This document shows, piece by piece, positions 1-6,399 of a DNA stretch of 7,830 nt. Position numbers and translations under genes: made by a program. Positions within the stretch are counted from its first letter, which is position 1, and each line of letters begins with the position of its first letter. The stretch is from an uncultured Pseudomonadota bacterium (GTDB lineage: Bacteria; Pseudomonadota; Gammaproteobacteria; Steroidobacterales; Steroidobacteraceae), in contig CAITAM010000182.1 in NCBI GenBank assembly GCA_903890265.1, positions 1 through 7,830 on the forward strand. Reading direction: 5' to 3'. Below the pieces are notes generated by a model. That model had not been told where the DNA came from, ran no database searches, and worked only from the letters and a program-made list of their open reading frames with translations.

Positions 1-2072
1 ATGTCGGCAGCGGTACCGCCGACAACGGCGCGCTGAAGTCGAAGGTGCAGGGGCTTGAGAAGGAACTCGCCGAGACGAAGCGGCTGCTCGAGCTCAAGAA
101 CGCGGAGCTTGCGACGCTGCAGAAGAGTGCGGCGGCGGCGAAACCCGCCGCGGAGCCGTCGAAGCCCGGCAAGCCCGTGACGGAGGCGGCAAAGCCCGCG
201 CCGGTGACACCACCGGCCGTGAAGGGCGAGGCGCCGAAGGCCGACGCGGCCAAGTCCGATACCGCCAAGGCCGATACCGCCAAGGCCGATGCCGCAAAGG
301 CCGATGCCGCCAAGGGCGAGATGCCGAAGGCGGACGCGGCGGCGCCGGCCGATGGTGCGCCGGATGCCGGCAAAGCGAAGAAGCCACGGCCGCGCGTGAT
401 CGCCGCCCCTGCGCCGGCCGCCGCGCCCGGCCTGTTCGATTCCCTTGGCAACTACCTCGTGCCGCTGCTCGGCGGCGCGGTGCTGCTGCTCGGTGCGGGC
501 ATTGGCTTTCGCTTCCTGCGCAAGCGCCGCGCGGCCGGTGTCAGCGACACCCTCGGTGCCCTCGACGAGCAGTCGGCGCCGGGCCTGCGCGATGACGATC
601 TCAGTGGCTCGTCGTTCGCGTCGCGCGTCCATGCCGAGGCCCATCACGGGCATGACGATCTCGGCGGCGACATTGACCCCACCAGCACGATCTCGGCCGA
701 GACGTCCATCAACCTCGAGCACGCGGATCCGCTGGCCGAGGCGGACTTCCACATGGCCTACGGGCTCTACGACCAGGCGGCGGACATCGTCAAGCTCGCC
801 ATGGAACGGGAGCCGGATCGACGCGACCTGCGGCTCAAGCTGCTCGAGGTCTATTTCGTCTGGAGCAACAAGGATGCCTTCCTTGACGTGGCCCGCGGCC
901 TCGCGCGCGACCGTGACCACGCGCCGGCGGGCGAGTGGGACAAGGTGGCGATCATGGGCCGGCAGATTGCGCCGGACGAGCCGCTGTTCGCCGACGCCGC
1001 AGGGCGCGGTGCGGCCGCGGACGGTGTCGACCTCGACCTCGCGCCGGATGGCCACTCCGATGGCCCGGGCATGGACCTCGAGTTCCTCGGCGATGACGAG
1101 CCGATGCACCACGACGACGTCGATCTCGACCTGCAGAAGGCGCTGGCCGGACACGACGCGCTGGCCGATACGGGTCAGTCGCTCGCGCTCAAGGACCGCC
1201 ACGTCGACTTCGACCTCGAATCGACCCAGGAACGGCCACAGCAGGTCGCTGGCGGACCGGGTGCGGTGCGCCAGGGTCTTGAGCACACGGACACGATCGA
1301 CGTCAGCGGCCTGCCGCCCGATCCGCCGCCGGGGCATGACGGCGGCACCATTCGCGAGAAACTGAAGGCCGCTGATATTGCCGCGCTCGATCAGGTCGGT
1401 GACCAGACGGCCGAGATCGGTATCGACGACCTGGACTTTGAGATCGAGCAGCTGAACGCAACGTCGATGCACGCCGCAACCTTCGACCGCGGGGCGGCGA
1501 CGATGGCCGCGCTCGGTGCCGCGACGACGCCCGCCCTGTCAGCCGACGCGACGCGCATCGCGCCGCGCCCGGATGTCGATCGCAGTGGCGGCGAGCCGAC
1601 GCGGATCGCGCCGCGGCCGGCCGGTCTCGGCGGGCACGATGCCGGCGATGCGACGCGGCTCGCACCGGGCCTCGCGGCGGCGGGACTGAACGGCGCGGGT
1701 GCCCCGGGCAGCGATATCGATTTCGACCTCGAGCAGCTGGCAGCGACGCTGCACACCGCGCAGGAAATCCAATCCCCTGCGGGAGCGCACAGCGATGTGG
1801 ACTTTGACCTGTCGGAGGACAGCCTGAGCCACGATGCCTTCAATGCCACGCATGACAGCGCGACCGCGCAGATCGACGCGAGCGAACTCGCGATGCACGA
1901 TCTCGAACCGGTGACATTGTCCGAGGTGGGTACGAAGATCGACCTCGCCCGGGCCTACATGGACATGGGCGATCCCGACGGCGCGCGCAGCATCCTCGAG
2001 GAAGTGCTGCACGAAGGCAGCGCGTCGCAGCGTCAGGAAGCGCAGCGGCTGATGGGTGGCCTGCCGGGCTGA
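1..2072 (+). CDS. fimV: FimV-type polar hub / pilus assembly protein, C-terminal part (5' end outside the window)
   Basis: The reading frame is open from the first base, so the periplasmic N-terminal part, which carries a LysM peptidoglycan-binding domain in this family, lies upstream. Residues below count from the GTG at 45. A heptad-like coiled coil comes first (to about 28), then an Ala/Lys/Pro-rich linker with KADAA-type repeats (65-99), then one membrane span (about 137-158) followed by RFLRKRR, placing the rest in the cytoplasm. A TPR-like segment (DPLAEADFHMAYGLYDQA, 228-245, to about 272) and the closing TPR-like FimV motif (VGTKIDLARAYMDMGDPDGA, 628-647, to about 670) identify the family. 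Between them lies a very acidic, low-complexity region with recurring DxDL motifs. In Pseudomonas, FimV organises the cell pole, type IV pili and twitching. That role here is inferred from the family. Stop TGA is at 2070-2072. The frame at 45 is internal and is not the true start. Confidence 0.93.
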   Translation, partial: VGSGTADNGALKSKVQGLEKELAETKRLLELKNAELATLQKSAAAAKPAAEPSKPGKPVTEAAKPAPVTPPAVKGEAPKADAAKSDTAKADTAKADAAKADAAKGEMPKADAAAPADGAPDAGKAKKPRPRVIAAPAPAAAPGLFDSLGNYLVPLLGGAVLLLGAGIGFRFLRKRRAAGVSDTLGALDEQSAPGLRDDDLSGSSFASRVHAEAHHGHDDLGGDIDPTSTISAETSINLEHADPLAEADFHMAYGLYDQAADIVKLAMEREPDRRDLRLKLLEVYFVWSNKDAFLDVARGLARDRDHAPAGEWDKVAIMGRQIAPDEPLFADAAGRGAAADGVDLDLAPDGHSDGPGMDLEFLGDDEPMHHDDVDLDLQKALAGHDALADTGQSLALKDRHVDFDLESTQERPQQVAGGPGAVRQGLEHTDTIDVSGLPPDPPPGHDGGTIREKLKAADIAALDQVGDQTAEIGIDDLDFEIEQLNATSMHAATFDRGAATMAALGAATTPALSADATRIAPRPDVDRSGGEPTRIAPRPAGLGGHDAGDATRLAPGLAAAGLNGAGAPGSDIDFDLEQLAATLHTAQEIQSPAGAHSDVDFDLSEDSLSHDAFNATHDSATAQIDASELAMHDLEPVTLSEVGTKIDLARAYMDMGDPDGARSILEEVLHEGSASQRQEAQRLMGGLPG
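237..341 (+). repeat. 15-bp tandem repeat (seven KADAA-type units) in fimV
   Basis: Lysine codons recur exactly every 15 bases at 237, 252, 267, 282, 297, 312 and 327. They give the pentapeptides KADAA, KSDTA, KADTA, KADAA, KADAA, KGEMP and KADAA. The middle copies are nearly identical as DNA; the sixth has diverged. The repeat lies in the periplasmic linker between the coiled coil and the membrane span and looks like an expanded spacer. Confidence 0.9.
453..518 (+). other. FimV transmembrane segment (codons)
   Basis: These codons give a hydrophobic run of about 22 residues (YLVPLLGGAVLLLGAGIGFR), bracketed by an Ala/Pro linker before and the basic RFLRKRR after. The positive-inside rule puts the acidic TPR part in the cytoplasm, as expected for FimV. 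Confidence 0.85.
1023..1811 (+). repeat. Recurring acidic DxDL / DFDL motifs in the FimV cytoplasmic domain
   Basis: At protein level the short motif recurs as GVDLDL (327-332), DVDLDL (358-363), HVDFDL (386-391), DLDFEI (462-467), DIDFDL (557-562) and DVDFDL (584-589), with a looser MDLEF at 343-347. Several are followed by EQL- or EST-type residues. They are spread out rather than tandem and sit in otherwise low-complexity acidic sequence. Confidence 0.75.
1545..1673 (+). repeat. Three-copy TRIAPRP motif in FimV
   Basis: The peptide TRIAPRP occurs at residues 503-509 and 519-525, and a variant TRLAPGL at 537-543, so the copies are 16 to 18 residues apart. Each is preceded by an acidic residue and a small or Pro residue (DA, EP, DA), and the spacers are Gly/Asp rich. 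The DNA copies are similar but not identical. Confidence 0.75.
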
Positions 2073-2073
2073 A

Positions 2074-2079
2074 GTGGGG
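2074..2079 (+). promoter_or_regulatory. Probable ribosome binding site for truA
   Basis: GTGGGG, just after the fimV stop, lies 6 bases before the GTG at 2086. It is a modest purine-rich match and is the reason for preferring 2086. The in-frame GTGs at 2056 and 2074 have no better site upstream. Confidence 0.4.
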
Positions 2080-2085
2080 CGCCGC

Positions 2086-2922
2086 GTGCGGCTTGCGCTC
2101 GGCGTGGAGTACGTAGGCACGCGCTACGCCGGCTGGCAGCGCCAGGACCACGCGCCGTCGGTGCAGGCGGAGCTCGAAGCGGCCCTGTCACGCGTCGCTG
2201 ACCACGAGGTGCAGGTCACGTGCGCCGGCCGGACGGATGCCGGCGTGCACGCGACCGGCCAGGTGGTGCACTTTGACACCGAGGCCGAGCGCGAGCTGCG
2301 CAGCTGGGTGCTCGGCGCCAACGCGAACCTGCCGAACGACATCGTCGTGCGCTACGCGCAGCGCGTACCGGACACCTTCCACGCCCGTTACTCGGCGCGC
2401 TCGCGCAGCTACCGCTACGTGGTCCTCAACCGGGCGACACGACCGGCCATTGAGGCCCACCGTCTCGCCTGGATCATCACGCCGCTCGACGTCGCGCGCA
2501 TGCAGGAAGCCGCGGGCGCGCTGCTCGGCGAGCACGACTTCTCGGCGTTTCGCGCCGCCCAGTGTCAGGCCAAAAGCCCGGTACGCACCATTTCCTCGTT
2601 CACGATCGAGCGCCATGGCGACCGGGTCGTGTTTCGCGTGACCGCGAACGCCTTCCTGCACCACATGGTGCGCAACCTGGTGGGCACGCTGCTCGCGGTG
2701 GGCGCAGGCGAGCAGCCGCCGGGCTGGGTGGCGGAGGTGCTTGCCGGCCGGCGCCGGGCGCAGGCCGGCATCACCGCGCCGGCCGGCGGGCTCTACCTGG
2801 TCGGGGTCGGCTACCCGGCGGAGTTCGGCCTGCCATCGGGCGGGGTCGGCCAGGATTCCGCTATCATTCGCTCCCCGCCGCCGTGCGACCGCTGGCCGGA
2901 CGATGGTGGCATCGGAGGGTAG
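2086..2922 (+). CDS. truA: tRNA pseudouridine(38-40) synthase TruA
   Basis: TruA converts uridines 38, 39 and 40 of the tRNA anticodon arm to pseudouridine in the cytoplasm. The protein opens with the family's LALGVEYVGTRYAGWQRQ block. The catalytic Asp is D51 in CAGRTDAGVHATG (46-58). RSYRYVVLNR (107-116) and FLHHMVRNLVGTLL (190-203) are further family landmarks. From GTG 2086 the protein has 278 residues, close to the E. coli enzyme (270). In-frame GTGs at 2056 (overlapping fimV) and 2074 are alternatives; 2086 was chosen because the conserved block begins there and GTGGGG sits 6 bases upstream. The start is 13 bases after the fimV stop, so coupling is likely. After the usual ending near YPAEFGLP (243-250) there is a tail of 28 residues with no family resemblance I can see. 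It covers the -10-like TATCAT and the accD ribosome binding site. Confidence 0.96.
   Translation: MRLALGVEYVGTRYAGWQRQDHAPSVQAELEAALSRVADHEVQVTCAGRTDAGVHATGQVVHFDTEAERELRSWVLGANANLPNDIVVRYAQRVPDTFHARYSARSRSYRYVVLNRATRPAIEAHRLAWIITPLDVARMQEAAGALLGEHDFSAFRAAQCQAKSPVRTISSFTIERHGDRVVFRVTANAFLHHMVRNLVGTLLAVGAGEQPPGWVAEVLAGRRRAQAGITAPAGGLYLVGVGYPAEFGLPSGGVGQDSAIIRSPPPCDRWPDDGGIGG
2862..2867 (+). promoter_or_regulatory. Possible -10 box upstream of accD
   Basis: TATCAT (5 of 6 matches to TATAAT) stands out in GC-rich sequence, with 58 bases between it and the accD ATG, inside the codons of the unusual TruA tail. I found no acceptable -35 hexamer 16-18 bases upstream and no extended -10 TG, so this is a weak promoter call. 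Confidence 0.2.
2914..2919 (+). promoter_or_regulatory. Strong ribosome binding site for accD
   Basis: GGAGGG ends 6 bases before the accD ATG at 2926 and overlaps the last truA codons. It is the best Shine-Dalgarno match I see in the window and fixes the accD start. Confidence 0.85.
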
Positions 2923-2925
2923 GTT

Positions 2926-3789
2926 ATGACCTGGTTCGAGAAGATCATGCCGTCGCGGATCAAGACCGAGCGCCGCACGCGTTCGGTGCCCGAGGGCCTG
3001 TGGATCAAATGCGAGGCCTGCGACGCCGTTTTGTACCGCGCCGAGCTCGAGCGCAACCTGATGGTCTGTCCGAAATGCAGTCATCATATGCGTATCGGCG
3101 CGCGGGAGCGCCTCAGCCGCTTCCTCGATCCGGCCTCCGGTGTCGAACTCGCGTCCGGCATCGAGGCGGAAGACCCGCTCAAGTTTCGTGATACCAAGCG
3201 CTACCGCGACCGGCTGCTGATCGCGCAGAAGACGACCGGCGAGCGCGACGCGCTCATCGTCATGACCGGTACCCTGCGCGGCCTCGAGATCGTGGCATGC
3301 GCCTTCGAATTCCGCTTCATGGGCGGGTCGATGGGATCGGTCGTGGGCGAGCGCTTCGTGCGCGGTGTGCGCCACTGCATCGAGCATCGCATGCCGTTCG
3401 TCTGCTTCTCGGCGAGCGGCGGGGCGCGCATGCAGGAGGGGCTGTATTCGCTGCTGCAGATGGCAAAGACCAGCGCCGCGCTGGCCGAGCTCAACCGGGC
3501 CGGCCTGCCCTTTGTCTCGGTGCTGACCGATCCGACGACCGGTGGCGTGTCCGCCAGCCTTGCCATGCTCGGTGACCTCAATATCGGCGAGCCGCGCGCC
3601 CTGATCGGCTTCGCCGGACCGCGCGTCATCGAGCAGACGGTCCGCGAGACCCTGCCGGAGGGCTTCCAGCGCGCGGAATTCCTGCTCGAGCACGGCGCGC
3701 TCGACATGATCGTCGACCGGCGTGATCAGCGCGACCGGATCGGCACGGCGCTGCGAATGCTGATGCGTGCACCGGCGCTCGCGGGTTGA
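2926..3789 (+). CDS. accD: Acetyl-CoA carboxylase carboxyltransferase subunit beta (AccD)
   Basis: AccD pairs with AccA to form the carboxyltransferase that moves CO2 from biotinylated AccB to acetyl-CoA, giving malonyl-CoA for fatty acid synthesis. The N-terminal four-cysteine zinc finger is intact at C29, C32, C48 and C51, in the context IKCEACD and VCPKCSHHM. The crotonase-like core shows FRFMGGSMGSVVGERFVRG, FSASGGARMQEGLYSLLQMA, TDPTTGGVSAS and GFAGPRVIEQTVRETLPEGF, all close to the E. coli protein. At 287 residues it is slightly shorter than E. coli AccD (304) because it lacks the Pro-rich C-terminal tail. ATG 2926 follows a strong GGAGGG site and lies 3 bases after the truA stop. Its TGA shares one base with the folC ATG. 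accA is not in the window, as is usual. Confidence 0.98.
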   Translation: MTWFEKIMPSRIKTERRTRSVPEGLWIKCEACDAVLYRAELERNLMVCPKCSHHMRIGARERLSRFLDPASGVELASGIEAEDPLKFRDTKRYRDRLLIAQKTTGERDALIVMTGTLRGLEIVACAFEFRFMGGSMGSVVGERFVRGVRHCIEHRMPFVCFSASGGARMQEGLYSLLQMAKTSAALAELNRAGLPFVSVLTDPTTGGVSASLAMLGDLNIGEPRALIGFAGPRVIEQTVRETLPEGFQRAEFLLEHGALDMIVDRRDQRDRIGTALRMLMRAPALAG

Positions 3790-5084
3790 TGGCACGGACG
3801 CTCGACGAGTGGCTTGACTGGCAGTCCAGTCAGCATCCGCGCACGATCGAGCTCGGCCTCGAGCGCATGCACGAGATGCTGGCGCGGTTGCCGGTGCAGC
3901 GCCCGCACGGCCCGGTGATCGTGGTCGCCGGGACCAATGGCAAGGGCTCGGTGGCCGCGTATGTCGAGGCACTGCTGGCCGAAGGCGGGCGCCGCGTCGG
4001 CACCTACACGTCACCGCACCTCGTGCGCTACAACGAGCGGGTCCGTGTGGCGGGCGTTCCGGTCAGTGACGAGACGCTGTGCGCGGCCTTCGCGACGATC
4101 GAGGAGGTGCGCCAGGGGCTCGCGCTGACCTTCTTCGAATACGGCACGCTGGCGGCGTTCGTGGCATTCACGGCGGCGAAGCTCGATGCCTGGGTACTCG
4201 AGATCGGGCTCGGTGGCAGGCTGGATGCCGTCAATGCCATCGACAGCGATGCCGCAATCGTGGTCTCGATCGGCCTTGATCACACCGAGTGGCTCGGCCC
4301 CGACGAGGAATCGATCGGCCGCGAGAAGGCCGGGGTCTTTCGCGCCGGGCGACCGGCCGTGCTCGGCGGGCGCCACCTGCCGGCGTCAGTCCGCGATACG
4401 GCCGTGGCCATCGGTGCGCGGCCGGTGGTCCTGGGTGAGCAGTTCGATGCGCTTCACGAGCCGGGGCAAGCCGGGTTCACGTTCTCCTTCGGCCGCAGCC
4501 TGTCGCTGCGGCTGCCCGATCCGGCACTTGCCGGCGAGATCCAGCGCGACAACGCGGCTGCCGCGCTCGCCGCCGTGGCCGAGCTCGGCCTGCTGCCCGC
4601 ACCGGATGCCATCGCCCGGGCCCTGACCAGCGTGCGCCTTGCCGGACGGTTCGAGCGGCACACCGATGCCCGGGGCGTGGAGTGGGTGCTGGACGTCGCG
4701 CACAATCCGCCCGCGGCGCGCAATCTGGCCGCCAACCTGACGCGGGCGTCAGGGCGCACGACGACCTACGCCCTCGTCGGCATCCTCGCCGACAAGGACG
4801 CCCGGTCGATCGCACACGAGCTCAGCGGCTGCTTTGCGGGCTATGTCGGCCTTGACCTCGACGGCGAGCGTGGCCGCTCCGCGGCGGCACTCGCCCCCCT
4901 GATCGGCACCGCGTTTGGCGACGCCTTGGGCGGGGTGGCGACGGTGGCGGAGGGGATGGCGCTGCTCGCTGCGCGGGCACGCGACGGCGAGCGGATCGTC
5001 GTCTTCGGCTCGTTCCACGTGGTCGGGCCCGCGCTCGAGTGGCTTCGACTATACTTGGCCGCGACCCCCACCGACCGGCCCTGA
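3789..5084 (+). CDS. folC: Bifunctional dihydrofolate synthase / folylpolyglutamate synthase FolC
   Basis: FolC adds glutamate to dihydropteroate to make dihydrofolate and then extends the polyglutamate tail of reduced folates, using ATP, in the cytoplasm. The Mur-ligase-like fold shows the P-loop AGTNGKGSVAAYVEALL (47-63), the TSPHLVRYNERVRVAG loop (74-89), FFEYGT (115-120) and LEIGLGGRLDAVNA (137-150). It also has GLDHTEWLGPDEESIGREKAG (162-182), where K180 is the expected carbamylated lysine. The C-terminal domain has LAGRFER (284-290), LDVAHNP (301-307), GILADKD (331-337) and FGSFHVVG (406-413). The close match to E. coli FolC through these blocks supports the bifunctional type over a dedicated polyglutamate synthase. 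The 431-residue length is normal. ATG 3789 shares its A with the accD TGA, so translation is probably coupled. A TTG one codon upstream (3786) is less likely. I see no strong ribosome binding site. Confidence 0.97.
   Translation: MARTLDEWLDWQSSQHPRTIELGLERMHEMLARLPVQRPHGPVIVVAGTNGKGSVAAYVEALLAEGGRRVGTYTSPHLVRYNERVRVAGVPVSDETLCAAFATIEEVRQGLALTFFEYGTLAAFVAFTAAKLDAWVLEIGLGGRLDAVNAIDSDAAIVVSIGLDHTEWLGPDEESIGREKAGVFRAGRPAVLGGRHLPASVRDTAVAIGARPVVLGEQFDALHEPGQAGFTFSFGRSLSLRLPDPALAGEIQRDNAAAALAAVAELGLLPAPDAIARALTSVRLAGRFERHTDARGVEWVLDVAHNPPAARNLAANLTRASGRTTTYALVGILADKDARSIAHELSGCFAGYVGLDLDGERGRSAAALAPLIGTAFGDALGGVATVAEGMALLAARARDGERIVVFGSFHVVGPALEWLRLYLAATPTDRP
5050..5055 (+). promoter_or_regulatory. 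Possible -10 box upstream of dedD
   Basis: TATACT (5 of 6 matches to TATAAT) lies inside the last codons of folC, with 33 bases between it and the dedD ATG. No recognisable -35 sits at the right distance. It may be only a Tyr-Leu codon pair, so confidence is low. Confidence 0.18.
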
Positions 5085-5088
5085 AAGC

Positions 5089-5796
5089 ATGGAAGCGCGC
5101 GTCAAAGAACGCCTGACCGGCGCTGCGGTGCTGGTGGCACTCGTCGTGATCGTGGTGCCGGAGCTCTTGTCAGGGCCCAAACACCACGCCGCCACTCCGG
5201 CCGGTGCGCACACGGTCAAGATCGACCTTGACGGCCCGCATCGCCTGCCACCACCGGAGCCCGCGCCGGCGGCGGGTGCGCTCCCGCCACCCCCGGCGCC
5301 AGCCGGGGTTGCGCCGCGGCTCGGCGGTGACGTCGTGCCGCAGGACTCACCGCCGCCCGACGCCGACCCGACCGCCGAGGTCGCGACGCCGCCGCCCGAT
5401 GCCGAGGGCGTGGCCTCCGACGGCCCCGCACCGGCTGCCGTGGTCGCCGCGAAGGCGGCACCGGCCGCGCCAGCAAAGGGCTCCGCCGCGGAGCCCGCCG
5501 CGACACAGAAAGCCGCCAACCCGCCCTCGCCGGCACCGGCCGCCCCACCAACGCCGGCGGCGGTCGCGGGCTGGGTCGTGCAGCTCGGCAGTTTCGCGTC
5601 GCGCGAGAACGCGCAGAAGCTCGTGACCGAGCTGCAGCACAAGGGCTACCGGGCCTTCATTGCCGAGTACCGCGGCAAGGAAAAGACGCTGTTTCGGGTC
5701 CGAATCGGGCCGGAACAGGACCGCGGCCGGGCCGACGCACTCAAGATGCGGCTGGGCCATGACGGCTACAACGGCTCGGTGACCCCGCATCCGTGA
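5089..5796 (+). CDS. dedD: SPOR-domain cell division protein, DedD-like
   Basis: This is a 235-residue single-pass inner-membrane protein. A short cytoplasmic N-terminus (MEARVKERLT) is followed by a membrane span (about 9-28, GAAVLVALVVIVVPELL). A long Pro/Ala-rich periplasmic linker runs from about 50 to 158, and a C-terminal SPOR domain from 161 to 233 (GWVVQLGSFASRENAQKL, then KGYRAF and LFRVRIGPE). SPOR domains bind peptidoglycan glycan strands stripped of stem peptides at the division septum; DedD in E. coli helps constriction. The septal role here is inferred from domain order and from its place between folC and cvpA, where dedD lies in E. coli. ATG 5089 is 4 bases after the folC stop. 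The frame is open upstream to 4915, but that overlaps folC and would put a non-conserved extension before the membrane anchor. The ribosome binding site is weak. Confidence 0.93.
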   Translation: MEARVKERLTGAAVLVALVVIVVPELLSGPKHHAATPAGAHTVKIDLDGPHRLPPPEPAPAAGALPPPPAPAGVAPRLGGDVVPQDSPPPDADPTAEVATPPPDAEGVASDGPAPAAVVAAKAAPAAPAKGSAAEPAATQKAANPPSPAPAAPPTPAAVAGWVVQLGSFASRENAQKLVTELQHKGYRAFIAEYRGKEKTLFRVRIGPEQDRGRADALKMRLGHDGYNGSVTPHP

Positions 5797-5828
5797 CGAA
5801 CATGGCATCGCCGCTGGTGCGTTTCCGG

Positions 5829-5834
5829 TAAAAT
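5829..5834 (+). promoter_or_regulatory. Possible -10 box for cvpA-purF
   Basis: TAAAAT (5 of 6 matches to TATAAT) lies in the only real intergenic gap (5797-5876), within GGTAAAATTGCGAATTC, the most AT-rich patch I noticed. There are 42 bases between it and the cvpA ATG. No good -35 is seen 16-18 bases upstream; TGGCAT at 5803-5808 is poor and 20 bases away. This is the most plausible internal promoter of the window, but unproven. Confidence 0.35.
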
Positions 5835-5845
5835 TGCGAATTCAG

Positions 5846-5861
5846 GGCAGAACCGTCTGCC
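5846..5861 (+). other. Small hairpin in the cvpA leader
   Basis: GGCAGA (5846-5851) pairs perfectly with TCTGCC (5856-5861) around the loop ACCG, ending 15 bases before the cvpA ATG. If the box at 5829 is a -10, the hairpin would lie at the very 5' end of the mRNA. It is too short for a convincing terminator and has no T-run after it. It could stabilise the leader or be an operator half-site pair. Confidence 0.4.
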
Positions 5862-5876
5862 GTCAGCACGGACACC

Positions 5877-6398
5877 ATGCACGGCGCCGACTACATCATT
5901 CTCGCGATCATCGCCTTCTCCGCCGTCCTCGGCGCCATCCGCGGCTTCATTCGCGAGGTGGCCGCCGTGCTCGCCTGGGTGATTGGCATCTGGCTGGCGT
6001 GGCGCTTTTCCGGCTTTCTCCATCCCTACCTTGGCGGGGTGCTTGACGAGCCCGAGCAGAAGGCCTGGGCGGCACGGGTGATCGTGCTCGCGGTCGTACT
6101 CATCGTCGGTAACGTCACGGGCGCGCTGATCGCCTGGATCATGCACACCGCGGCGGGTCTCGGCCTGACCGACCGGGCGATCGGCCTCGTCTTCGGTGCC
6201 GCACGCGGCATGGTGATCGTTTCATTCCTCGTCATTGTCGGTCAGGCGCTCGAGTTCGAGCGCGAACCGTGGTGGCGCACGTCGACACTGATCCGCTACG
6301 CAGAGCCCGTGGCCCACTGGCTGGAGAAGATCGGTGGCCGTTCGGCGGCCGACATTCGCCACCGTTTTGACCTGCCGGCCCTGCCGGGGGAGCGCTGA
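5877..6398 (+). CDS. cvpA: CvpA family inner-membrane protein
   Basis: CvpA is named for its need in colicin V production in E. coli. Its biochemical role is not settled; it is usually linked to envelope homeostasis. This 173-residue protein has four hydrophobic segments at about 6-22, 28-48, 66-90 and 101-123. It carries the family features DYIILAIIAFSAVLGAIRGF near the N-terminus, RGFIRE (22-27), TDRAIGLVFGAARGMVIV (98-115) and a WW pair at 132-133 in the C-terminal region before the final helix. ATG 5877 starts exactly at the conserved N-terminus. The ribosome binding site (ACGGA, 5868-5872) is weak and close. The stop is one base before the purF ATG, the same cvpA-purF pairing as in E. 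coli, so the two are almost certainly co-transcribed. No PurR-like operator was found upstream. Confidence 0.95.
   Translation: MHGADYIILAIIAFSAVLGAIRGFIREVAAVLAWVIGIWLAWRFSGFLHPYLGGVLDEPEQKAWAARVIVLAVVLIVGNVTGALIAWIMHTAAGLGLTDRAIGLVFGAARGMVIVSFLVIVGQALEFEREPWWRTSTLIRYAEPVAHWLEKIGGRSAADIRHRFDLPALPGER
6386..6392 (+). promoter_or_regulatory. Ribosome binding site for purF
   Basis: GGGGGAG, within the last cvpA codons, ends 7 bases before the purF ATG at 6400. The match is good, the spacing is normal and it supports this start. Confidence 0.65.
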
Positions 6399-6399
6399 C

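Noticed and set aside
45..47. GTG at 45 as the start of the first gene
   Set aside because: The frame is open to the window edge and the coiled coil already begins before 45; FimV proteins have a long periplasmic N-terminal region that must lie upstream.
2188..4014. 608-codon open frame on the minus strand across truA and accD
   Set aside because: It runs antisense through two clearly conserved genes, its protein is His/Arg/Ala-rich without any family motif, and long antisense frames are common at this GC content.
4915..5088. Longer N-terminus for dedD starting at 4915
   Set aside because: It would overlap folC by 170 bases and add a non-conserved Arg/Trp-rich stretch; ATG 5089 gives the usual short N-terminus before the membrane anchor.
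5817..5829. Possible PurR operator upstream of cvpA
   Set aside because: CGTTTCCGGT resembles only one half of the PurR box; the left half (ANGCAA-type) is absent.
5802..5831. Nine-codon upstream ORF (MASPLVRFR) in the dedD-cvpA gap
   Set aside because: It has no ribosome binding site, and its stop overlaps the putative -10 box, so it would not be transcribed from that promoter.
6367..6372. TTGACC as a -35 box for purF
   Set aside because: The sequence 16-18 bases downstream (around 6390) is GC-rich with no -10-like hexamer; the box is within the coding end of cvpA.
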